This document shows positions 1-5,279 of a stretch of 9,157 bases of DNA, piece by piece. Within the stretch, counting starts at the first letter, position 1. Each line of letters starts with the position of its first letter. The notes under the pieces were generated by a model that was not told the origin of the DNA, ran no database searches, and saw only the letters and a list, made by a program, of their open reading frames with translations. The translations under genes were made by a program, and so were the position numbers. This DNA is from Hyphomicrobium sp. (GTDB lineage Bacteria > Pseudomonadota > Alphaproteobacteria > Rhizobiales > Hyphomicrobiaceae): positions 1 to 9,157 of the forward strand of contig JAICLG010000112.1 in NCBI GenBank assembly GCA_025927515.1. Reading direction: 5' to 3'.

Positions 1-204
1 CCTTTTTCGACGCTCGCCGTCGTTGCGGGTGACCCGATCTTCGTCTCGGCCGAAGCAACCGAAGCCGAACTCGAAAGTGCTCGGCTCGACGTGGAAAAAT
101 CGCTCAACGCCGTCACCGCACGCGCTTATGATCTCGCAAAGGCCGGAAAAAAACGCCAGAGTCCGCGCGAACCCAACGCGACGCCGCAGCGATCTCGGCA
201 ATAA
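1..204 (+). CDS. DUF374 lysophospholipid acyltransferase family protein, C-terminal fragment
   Basis: The frame is open from base 1 to a TAA at 202-204, giving 67 residues with no start in the window, so only the tail of the protein is present. The text PFSTLAVVAGDPIFV, followed by an acidic helix and the segment LNAVTARAYDLA, matches my recollection of the end of alphaproteobacterial DUF374 (COG2121) proteins, which usually finish with a glycine-glutamate/aspartate-proline strand and then ALNAVTARAY. The family is related to LpxL/PlsC-type acyltransferases and is thought to move acyl chains onto lipid A or lysophospholipid precursors at the inner membrane. The catalytic HX4D block lies upstream of the window and cannot be checked. 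The last 20 residues are basic and look disordered. It converges on the 2TM gene with a 37-bp gap. The family call is by recall and moderately sure. Confidence 0.72.
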   Translation, partial: PFSTLAVVAGDPIFVSAEATEAELESARLDVEKSLNAVTARAYDLAKAGKKRQSPREPNATPQRSRQ

Positions 205-219
205 ATTCCCTGCAGTAAC

Positions 220-231
220 GCAAAGCTTTGC
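220..231. other. 12-bp perfect palindrome between convergent genes
   Basis: GCAAAGCTTTGC is self-complementary and lies in the 37-bp gap between two convergent stop codons (202-204 and 242-244). As RNA it could make only a short stem of about 4 bp with a 4-nt loop. It has no following U-tract on either strand, so it is at best a weak bidirectional terminator. Confidence 0.3.
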
Positions 232-241
232 ATCTATGGCG

Positions 242-469
242 TCAATGCTGCCCATTACGAGCGACACGGGCTCGCGCGGGCGGCCGCGACGCGCGGCGAT
301 AAACACCGAAACCGTGGACGGCAACGCCGATGCCCCACCCGATCAATGGCCAATAGAACCAAAGCTTGCCCGGGCTCGTCGCCAGGTTGACAATTATCAG
401 TATCACGTTGACGACGGCGTAAATGATCAGATGTATTCGAAATCCCTGGTTCTGCCAGATCCGGCCCAT
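242..469 (-). CDS. 2TM domain-containing small membrane protein
   Basis: This 75-residue protein has two hydrophobic segments, at about residues 12-30 (HLIIYAVVNVILIIVNLAT) and 37-56 (WFYWPLIGWGIGVAVHGFGV), joined by a short SPGKL turn. This is the pattern of the Pfam 2TM domain (PF13239): FRIHL at the start, a central asparagine pair, and W-FYWPLIGWGIG. The tail (RRASRPPARARVARNGQH) is strongly basic and probably cytoplasmic. The start is well supported: AAGGAG (minus strand, 478-483) lies 8 nt before the ATG. The molecular function of the family is unknown; in some proteins the domain is fused to histidine kinases or LytTR regulators, but here it stands alone. It converges with the acyltransferase gene and is transcribed the same way as cfa, 182 bp downstream of the cfa stop, so it probably has its own promoter. 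Confidence 0.85.
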   Translation of the reverse strand: MGRIWQNQGFRIHLIIYAVVNVILIIVNLATSPGKLWFYWPLIGWGIGVAVHGFGVYRRASRPPARARVARNGQH

Positions 470-477
470 GACGCGCG

Positions 478-483
478 CTCCTT
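478..483 (-). promoter_or_regulatory. Ribosome binding site of the 2TM gene
   Basis: The minus strand reads AAGGAG, then 8 nt, then ATG at 469. It is the strongest Shine-Dalgarno match in the window and fixes the start of the 75-residue protein. Confidence 0.8.
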
Positions 484-501
484 GATCATATCTCTATGAT
501 C
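484..501. promoter_or_regulatory. Inverted repeat GATCAT-N6-ATGATC upstream of the 2TM gene
   Basis: GATCAT and ATGATC form perfect 6-bp arms around the spacer ATCTCT. The repeat directly abuts the ribosome binding site and lies 15-32 nt before the start codon of the 2TM gene. This fits an operator or a hairpin in the 5' leader. No regulator gene is visible nearby. The site is short enough to arise by chance. Confidence 0.3.
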
Positions 502-606
502 GCAACATACGCGAAGTTTCGTCACGGAGCGCCCGAATTAATCCGCCGACCATCGCGGAGACGCTCGCTAGTATCCGGTGCTCAGTCGAACTCTCTTGGT
601 GCCCAC

Positions 607-620
607 GAAGCGCGCGCTTC
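607..620. other. 14-bp perfect palindrome downstream of cfa
   Basis: GAAGCGCGCGCTTC is perfectly self-complementary and begins 32 bp after the cfa stop codon. On the cfa transcript it could fold into a GC-rich stem with a 4-nt loop, but no U-tract follows. It could protect the 3' end or help termination. It is not a classical intrinsic terminator. Confidence 0.3.
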
Positions 621-651
621 CGACAAAAGCGCAATTCCAGAATGCGCCCGA

Positions 652-1911
652 TCACTCTGCCGCCATGGGATGCGCCGAGGCCGCCTGCTCCAGGCGACGG
701 AGCCGGGCTTCTTCCTCCTCGATATACGTTCTCGTTCGCGGAACCGTATCGAGCTTCTTGGCGAGTTGAACTTGAAATACCATCAAGCCGCCATATCGGA
801 ATCCAGCTTCGGCAGACGCAAGGTAGAATTCCCACATGCGGCAGAACCGCTCTCCAAGCGCCGCCGCGGCGTCCGCACGCCGGGCAAGGAAACGGCTCCG
901 CCACTCAGCCAGCGTGTCGGCATAGTGAAGACGCAAGATCTCGATATCCGTGACGATGAGCTTGGCTTTCTCAATAGACGGCAGAACCTCGGCCAGGGAT
1001 GGCAGGTAGCTGCCGGGGAATATATATTTTGTAAACCACGGATTCGTCGGGCTCTTGCCGTCCAGCCTGCCGATCGCATGAATAAGCGCGACGCCGTCAT
1101 CTTTGAGCGTCCTATGGATGACGTCGAAGAACGTGTCGTAGCACTTCAGACCGACATGCTCGAACATGCCGACGGAAACGATGCGATCGAACGTCTTTTC
1201 GAGCGCACGGTAATCTTTCAGAAGAAAATGCACGCGCGAGTCGAGGTTCTTATCTCTGGCGCGCTGCTCCGAAACCTTCAGCTGCTCCGTCGACAGCGTG
1301 AGACCCGTCACGTCGACGTCGAATAGGTCTGCCAGATAGAGAGCTAGCCCGCCCCATCCGCTGCCGATGTCCAGCACCGATGCGCCCGATGGAATGATTA
1401 GCTTCGAGGCGATATGGCGCTTCTTCGCAAGCTGCGCTTCTTCGAGATTCTTGCTCCGGTTCTCGGCGTCGAAGTACGCGCACGAATATTGGCGGTCGGC
1501 ATCGAGAAAAAGGGAATAGATGCGGTCGTCGATGTCGTAGTGATGATGGACATTCTGTTTCGCGAGCTTTTTGGAATTCCGCCGCGTCCAATGATCGAAA
1601 ATTGCGCGCAAAGCGTGACGAATGCGGCCCATCTGCGGCGGCAGGAGGTCTTTCAGATTGTGCCCGATGAGATCAAGAACATCGTAGATCGAACCGCCCG
1701 AAACGAGCATCCGCCCGTCGGTATAAAGTTCCCCGAATGCCATTTCCGGATTCAATACGAGTTCTCGTATTGCGCGTTTGTCCGTGAGCCGGATCGTGAT
1801 GGGCGGACCAGAGCCGTCACCCGCGACCAGGCGGTCACCATCGGGAAGTTCAAGGGTCAGCGATCCTTGCTGGATGCAACCGTTGATTAGAGCTTGCAGC
1901 GCGAACTTCAT
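652..1911 (-). CDS. cfa: Cyclopropane-fatty-acyl-phospholipid synthase
   Basis: The 419-residue product transfers a methylene group from S-adenosylmethionine to the cis double bond of unsaturated acyl chains in membrane phospholipids, at the inner face of the membrane. Residues 1-130 form the N-terminal lipid-binding part; the methyltransferase fold follows. Visible signatures are QYSCAYF (Cys144, matching the catalytic cysteine of E. coli Cfa), the SAM motif VLDIGSGWGG (179-188), GLTLSTEQ (203-210), MFEHVG (Glu251), LIHAIG (His278) and RLHYADTLAEW (Tyr330). These correspond to the bicarbonate and active-site residues known in E. coli. Length is normal for the family (about 380-420), and the C-terminus carries a charged helix (EEEEARLRRLEQ). 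The ATG at 1911 follows a weak purine stretch (GGTGGA). A GGAAC-N16-AGTT element 38 nt upstream suggests stress-sigma control. It is monocistronic and divergent from the DUF3175 gene. Confidence 0.95.
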   Translation of the reverse strand: MKFALQALINGCIQQGSLTLELPDGDRLVAGDGSGPPITIRLTDKRAIRELVLNPEMAFGELYTDGRMLVSGGSIYDVLDLIGHNLKDLLPPQMGRIRHALRAIFDHWTRRNSKKLAKQNVHHHYDIDDRIYSLFLDADRQYSCAYFDAENRSKNLEEAQLAKKRHIASKLIIPSGASVLDIGSGWGGLALYLADLFDVDVTGLTLSTEQLKVSEQRARDKNLDSRVHFLLKDYRALEKTFDRIVSVGMFEHVGLKCYDTFFDVIHRTLKDDGVALIHAIGRLDGKSPTNPWFTKYIFPGSYLPSLAEVLPSIEKAKLIVTDIEILRLHYADTLAEWRSRFLARRADAAAALGERFCRMWEFYLASAEAGFRYGGLMVFQVQLAKKLDTVPRTRTYIEEEEARLRRLEQAASAHPMAAE

Positions 1912-1948
1912 GTTTTTCCACCGGCACTTAGGCGGCTATGCACAATTG

Positions 1949-1973
1949 AACTATGCTCAGCGCGCTAGGTTCC
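1949..1973 (-). promoter_or_regulatory. Candidate EcfG-type promoter of cfa
   Basis: On the minus strand, GGAAC (1969-1973) is followed by 16 nt and AGTT (1949-1952). The published consensus for the alphaproteobacterial general stress sigma factor EcfG/RpoE2 is GGAAC-N16/17-CGTT, also given as GGAAC-N18/19-TT. The -35 matches fully and the -10 in three of four bases. The -10 lies 37 nt before the cfa ATG, which leaves a short leader. E. coli cfa is partly controlled by sigma S, the functional counterpart, so the role is sensible. No transcript data support it. Confidence 0.45.
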
Positions 1974-2058
1974 ACGGAGGCGTCCCGCTAGGGAACTTTA
2001 GCAAATCAACGACTGTATTCCAAGTGTTAGCCGCACGTCCGAATGCAAAACGATCGCC

Positions 2059-2063
2059 AGGGA
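2059..2063 (+). promoter_or_regulatory. Ribosome binding site supporting a TTG start
   Basis: AGGGA lies 8 nt before TTG 2072-2074, in frame with the DUF3175 protein. There is no in-frame ATG between 1910 and the conserved domain, and the GTG at 2024 has no comparable purine stretch. This decides the chosen start. Confidence 0.5.
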
Positions 2064-2071
2064 ATAGTAAA

Positions 2072-2419
2072 TTGCCCTCTGCCAATACGAGAAAAGAACG
2101 AGCCGAGGTCAAGCCGCGAAAGGCTCAGAAAGGTGGCAGGAGCCGAGCCAGACGTTGGTCGGCGAATGTCACGCGCGAGAGCGACGCGCTCGATCTGGAA
2201 TCGAACGTATTCAAAAAGAGAAGTGCATCCGATATCGCGAAGTCGCTGAAGCGCTCGGCGGAGCACAGCCGGCGGCGCAAAGGTACGCCATTCCAATCGG
2301 CCATGTCGATGCTGACGTTCTACATCAATCGAGCGGGCAAGAACCTGTCATCGAGCCGCCGCCATACGCTCGGTGTTGCGAAGAAGGAACTGCGCAAAGC
2401 CTTCGGACGCGCGCCGTAA
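2072..2419 (+). CDS. DUF3175 domain-containing protein
   Basis: The reading frame ends in a TAA at 2417-2419. With the TTG start it gives 115 residues. The segment from Trp29 to Arg113 (RRWSANVTRESDALDL, then KSLKRSAEHSRRRKG, SAMSMLTFYINRAGKNL, KKELRKAFGR) matches the conserved pattern I recall for DUF3175, a small family common in proteobacteria and of unknown function. The first 28 residues are lysine- and arginine-rich and probably disordered, and the whole protein is very basic, which suggests but does not prove nucleic-acid binding. No signal peptide or membrane segment is seen. Start choice is open: TTG 2072 has the best ribosome binding site, GTG 2024 would give 131 residues, and ATG 1910 would give 169 but would begin on top of the cfa start. 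The gene is divergent from cfa and converges on emrB with a 29-bp gap. Confidence 0.8.
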   Translation: MPSANTRKERAEVKPRKAQKGGRSRARRWSANVTRESDALDLESNVFKKRSASDIAKSLKRSAEHSRRRKGTPFQSAMSMLTFYINRAGKNLSSSRRHTLGVAKKELRKAFGRAP

Positions 2420-2448
2420 CTGCGATTGATTTCGAGCGCGCCCACTCT

Positions 2449-4032
2449 TCAACGACGCTGCGCGCTCTTCCCGAGGGGTATGGATCGCAAAGCAAACGCC
2501 AGCGGCAGAGCGAACGCGCAAAGCATCGCCAGGATCCAGAACGTGTCGATATACGAGAGCAGCGTGGCTTGCTTGATAATGGTTTGCTCCACGAGAGCGT
2601 AGGCACGGTGAGCTGCATCCGCGGCCGTATAATGATTTTTCTCGAACACTTGCGTAGCAGCGCGAATGGCGTCTTGAAAATGGATGTTCGACGGTATCGC
2701 GTGCTCGACGAGCCGGCTTTGATGAAACTGCTGCCGTTGCTGTAGCGAGGTCTGCACCATCGCAAGCCCGATGCTCCCGCCGAGGTTCCGCGCGATATTT
2801 ATCAGCCCGGCGGCCTGATTTGTTTGCGTCCCCTTGAGCCCGGCGTAGGACGCCGCGGTGATCGGAATGAACAGGAATGGCAAGCCTGCCGACGTAAACA
2901 TGCGCGTCCAAATGGCGTACCACAAAGAGAGATCCGGGCTGAGACCGGTCAGCGTCCACATCGACGAGCCTACGATGATCAGACCCAGCGCAATGAGATA
3001 TCGGGGCTGGATCTTGTCCGTTAAGAAGCCCGCAATCGGCATCATCATCATCGTCATGACCCCGCCCGGGGACAGCGACAATCCCGCGAGCGTCGCATCG
3101 TAACCAAACTCGTTTTGAACGAGTTGCGGCATGAGCTGGATGGAGCTGAAGAGCGTGCCGCCTGTCACGAGCATCATCAAGAAGCACATGCCGAACTGAC
3201 GCGTCCCGAGAAGGCGCACATCGACGAGAGGATGCCGCCGCGTCAGCTCCCACGGGATGAAAAACACGAGCGCCACGCCCGATATGCAGGCAAAAAAGAT
3301 GATGAAGTCCGACTGAAACCAGTCGCTGCGTTGCCCTTCGTCGAGCACGACCTCCAATGCGCCGAGACATAAGGCGACAAGCGCGAAGCCGATGAAATCG
3401 AAATTCAACGGCGTTTTGCGCGAGCGTTTCTTCGCTTCTCCGTTCTTTCCCTCATTAATGAACGTCCCGACGAGAAACAGCGAGAGGAGCCCCATCGGGA
3501 GATTGATGAAGAAAATCCAATGCCATGTCGAATAATCGGTGATGAAGCCGCCGAGCGTTGGCCCGATCGTCGGTGCAACGACGACGGCAAATCCATAGAC
3601 CGCAAATGCACTCCCGCGTTTCTCGGGCGGAAAGGCATCGGCAAGGATCGCTTGCTCGCTCGGGGCCAATCCACCGCCGCCGAGCCCTTGCAGCACTCGG
3701 AAGAAGATCAGCGACCCGAGACTCCACGACAGCCCGCAGAGCAATGAGCTGACCGTGAACAACGTGACGCAAGCCATGTAGAATTTCTTGCGTCCGACGA
3801 GCTGCGCGAACCACGCGCTGGCAGGCAGAATGACGGCATTGGCGATGAGATAACTGGTCAATATCCACGTCGCCTGATCGTATGAAGCCCCCATGCTTCC
3901 GGCGATATGGCGTAGCGCGACGTTGGCGATGCTGACATCCAGCACTTCCATGAACGTCGCGATCGAAACGATGAACGCGACAATCCAGGGATTGATATTG
4001 GGTGATGCCGCTCGTTTCGCCTGCGCGATCAT
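2449..4032 (-). CDS. emrB: DHA2 family MFS efflux permease (EmrB/QacA type)
   Basis: This 527-residue inner-membrane protein is a proton-driven exporter of the 14-helix DHA2 subfamily. Its motifs are LDVSIANVAL (31-40, motif D1, with the membrane-embedded acid Asp32), AQLVGRKK (76-83, motif A), RVLQGLGGG (112-120, motif B with Arg112), GPTLGG (157-162, antiporter motif C) and VLDEGQRSDWF (229-239), all normal for EmrB-like pumps. A basic cytoplasmic loop lies near residues 194-208, and a long polar loop (about 430-480) precedes the last helix. Its start overlaps the stop of the adaptor gene (ATGA, 4029-4032), so translation is probably coupled and the two act together as an inner-membrane pump plus periplasmic adaptor. 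A TolC-type outer-membrane channel is needed to complete the system but is absent from the window. The substrate cannot be read from sequence. A run of four methionines lies in a transmembrane stretch. Confidence 0.93.
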   Translation of the reverse strand: MIAQAKRAASPNINPWIVAFIVSIATFMEVLDVSIANVALRHIAGSMGASYDQATWILTSYLIANAVILPASAWFAQLVGRKKFYMACVTLFTVSSLLCGLSWSLGSLIFFRVLQGLGGGGLAPSEQAILADAFPPEKRGSAFAVYGFAVVVAPTIGPTLGGFITDYSTWHWIFFINLPMGLLSLFLVGTFINEGKNGEAKKRSRKTPLNFDFIGFALVALCLGALEVVLDEGQRSDWFQSDFIIFFACISGVALVFFIPWELTRRHPLVDVRLLGTRQFGMCFLMMLVTGGTLFSSIQLMPQLVQNEFGYDATLAGLSLSPGGVMTMMMMPIAGFLTDKIQPRYLIALGLIIVGSSMWTLTGLSPDLSLWYAIWTRMFTSAGLPFLFIPITAASYAGLKGTQTNQAAGLINIARNLGGSIGLAMVQTSLQQRQQFHQSRLVEHAIPSNIHFQDAIRAATQVFEKNHYTAADAAHRAYALVEQTIIKQATLLSYIDTFWILAMLCAFALPLAFALRSIPLGKSAQRR

Positions 4033-5141
4033 CGTACTTTGACTTCCGGAACGACGGACATTCCCGGCCCGAGCGTCAGATCTGTCGGCGGATCGTCGAT
4101 CTCGATCTTCACCGGAATGCGCTGGACGACCTTGACGAAATTGCCCGTCGCGTTTTCCGCAGGCAGCAGGCTGAAGGCTGTCCCGGAGCCTGATTGCAGG
4201 CTATCGACATGGCCCTTGAGTTTTCGATCGGGATAGGCATCGACTTCAATCGAGACAGGCTGGCCGGGCCTCATGTCCGTGATTTGCGTTTCCTTGAAAT
4301 TCGCCGTCACCCAAATGTGACTCGGAACGAACATCATCAGATTTTCACCGGCCTGCGCGTACTCTCCTTTTGCGGCCGACAATTGCACGACGCGGCCGGA
4401 TTGCGCCGCCCTGATCGACGTGTAAGACAGATTGAGTGCGGCCAATGCCCGGTTGGCTTCGGCGGCCTTGACGCTTGCGAGCGCGCTGGCTTTCTGCGCC
4501 TGCAAGGCGGTGACCTGCCGCTTGGCCGCTTCGACGCTTGCCTTCGCCCGGGAATCCGTTGCCTGCGCCTGCAGGAGCTGAGACTTGGTCTGCTCCGCGC
4601 GCTGGACGGTCCCGACGGCCGTTTTGACAAGCTTCTGCGCGCGCTCGTTTTCCTGTTTCGCGAAAACCAGCGCCGCTTCCGATTCCCGTTGCTGTTCCTC
4701 GGCCGCCGCGACCTGAGCCTGTTGAGCCGCGATTTGCGCATCGTCACTGACGACCGCAGCCTTGGCTTCGGCGAGTTGCGCATCCGCCTGATTGAGCGAT
4801 GCGCGATAGTCTCTATCGTCGATCTGCACGAGAAGATCGCCAGCCGCGACCTTCTGATTGTCAGTGACCTTTACGTCGCTGACATAGCCCGGCACCTTCG
4901 AGCTGACGGCGAACTGCCGCGCATCGATGAATGCGTCGTCCGTCCATTCATAGTGGCGCGCGTTGAGCCACCACATCGTTCCTACTATCAGCGCTGCGAT
5001 CAGCACAACGGCAGCAACGCTGACCAGTATCCAATGGTCTCTGATGAATGGGCCGATGCGAAGAGGTTGTACCTCTTGCTCCTCGTCGCCGTCGTCATCG
5101 TGCAGCTTATCGTCGTCCGTCGCGGGCTTGTGCTGGTCCAT
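4029..5141 (-). CDS. emrA: HlyD/EmrA family membrane fusion adaptor
   Basis: The 370-residue protein links an MFS pump to an outer-membrane channel. In order it has an acidic cytoplasmic tail (about 8-24, rich in Asp and Glu), one membrane anchor (37-59, ILVSVAAVVLIAALIVG), the barrel-sandwich/lipoyl half-motif (VPGYVSDVKVTDNQKVAAGD, 83-102), a long alanine- and glutamine-rich coiled-coil hairpin (about 112-235), the second lipoyl half (TSIRAAQSGRVVQL, 241-254) and the beta-barrel domain with the EmrA signature VTANFKETQITDMRPGQPV (278-296). Length fits EmrA (about 390 in E. coli). The ATG at 5141 has a modest GGGA 8 nt upstream. It is the first gene of a two-gene operon with emrB. An EcfG-like promoter and a perfect palindrome lie upstream and suggest stress induction with a local regulator. 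Confidence 0.93.
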   Translation of the reverse strand: MDQHKPATDDDKLHDDDGDEEQEVQPLRIGPFIRDHWILVSVAAVVLIAALIVGTMWWLNARHYEWTDDAFIDARQFAVSSKVPGYVSDVKVTDNQKVAAGDLLVQIDDRDYRASLNQADAQLAEAKAAVVSDDAQIAAQQAQVAAAEEQQRESEAALVFAKQENERAQKLVKTAVGTVQRAEQTKSQLLQAQATDSRAKASVEAAKRQVTALQAQKASALASVKAAEANRALAALNLSYTSIRAAQSGRVVQLSAAKGEYAQAGENLMMFVPSHIWVTANFKETQITDMRPGQPVSIEVDAYPDRKLKGHVDSLQSGSGTAFSLLPAENATGNFVKVVQRIPVKIEIDDPPTDLTLGPGMSVVPEVKVR

Positions 5142-5163
5142 GTGGCTGATCCCGCGAGTTTAG

Positions 5164-5177
5164 CCGCTCCGGAGCGG
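5164..5177. promoter_or_regulatory. 14-bp perfect palindrome, candidate operator of emrAB
   Basis: CCGCTCCGGAGCGG is self-complementary over all 14 bases. On the emrA strand it starts two bases after the candidate -10 element and ends 22 nt before the start codon, so it would cover the transcription start. This is a typical repressor position, for example for TetR or MarR proteins that control efflux operons. No U-tract follows on either strand, so an intrinsic terminator is unlikely. No regulator gene lies in the window. Confidence 0.4.
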
Positions 5178-5179
5178 AA

Positions 5180-5205
5180 AACGGTTCGTGGACGATCATG
5201 GTTCC
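5180..5205 (-). promoter_or_regulatory. Candidate EcfG-type promoter of emrAB
   Basis: On the minus strand, GGAAC (5201-5205) is followed by exactly 17 nt and CGTT (5180-5183), a full match to the GGAAC-N16/17-CGTT consensus of EcfG-class sigma factors. The -10 lies 38 nt before the emrA ATG. I looked at roughly twenty other GGAAC words on both strands by eye and found no other one followed by CGTT at this distance. Functional use is inferred. Confidence 0.5.
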
Positions 5206-5206
5206 G

Positions 5207-5228
5207 CGCGGGCTGCCCGTGTCCCGCG
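5207..5228. other. GC-only inverted repeat between the GT2 gene and emrA
   Basis: CGCGGG and CCCGCG form a 6-bp stem around a 10-nt loop, 52 bp after the glycosyltransferase stop and just upstream of the candidate emrA -35 element. It could limit read-through from the glycosyltransferase gene into emrAB. No U-tract follows, so support is weak. Confidence 0.2.
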
Positions 5229-5279
5229 ATGCGACGCGCCGTTCCAACAGGCGTCACCGCTCTCGCAAAACCCGCAGTT

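Noticed and set aside
496..1326. A 276-codon open frame opposite cfa
   Set aside because: It is arginine-rich, has no recognisable domain, and lies antisense to a clearly identified cfa; a high-GC shadow frame.
1992..2017. A third GGAAC on the plus strand, possibly a stress promoter for the DUF3175 gene
   Set aside because: At 16-17 nt downstream the sequence reads CTGT or TGTA rather than CGTT, and no TT falls at the required 18-19 nt distance.
1778..2071. N-terminal extension of the DUF3175 frame back to ATG 1910 or 1778
   Set aside because: It would overlap the cfa start or coding region on the other strand, has no family-like sequence, and the TTG at 2072 has a better ribosome site.
2420..2448. 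A terminator between the convergent DUF3175 and emrB genes
   Set aside because: Only loose GCGCGC words flank the gap; there is no defined stem with a U-tract in 29 bp.
3041..3061. A short repeat of CAT triplets
   Set aside because: It encodes a methionine run in a transmembrane segment of the emrB product; it is coding sequence and too short to be a notable repeat.
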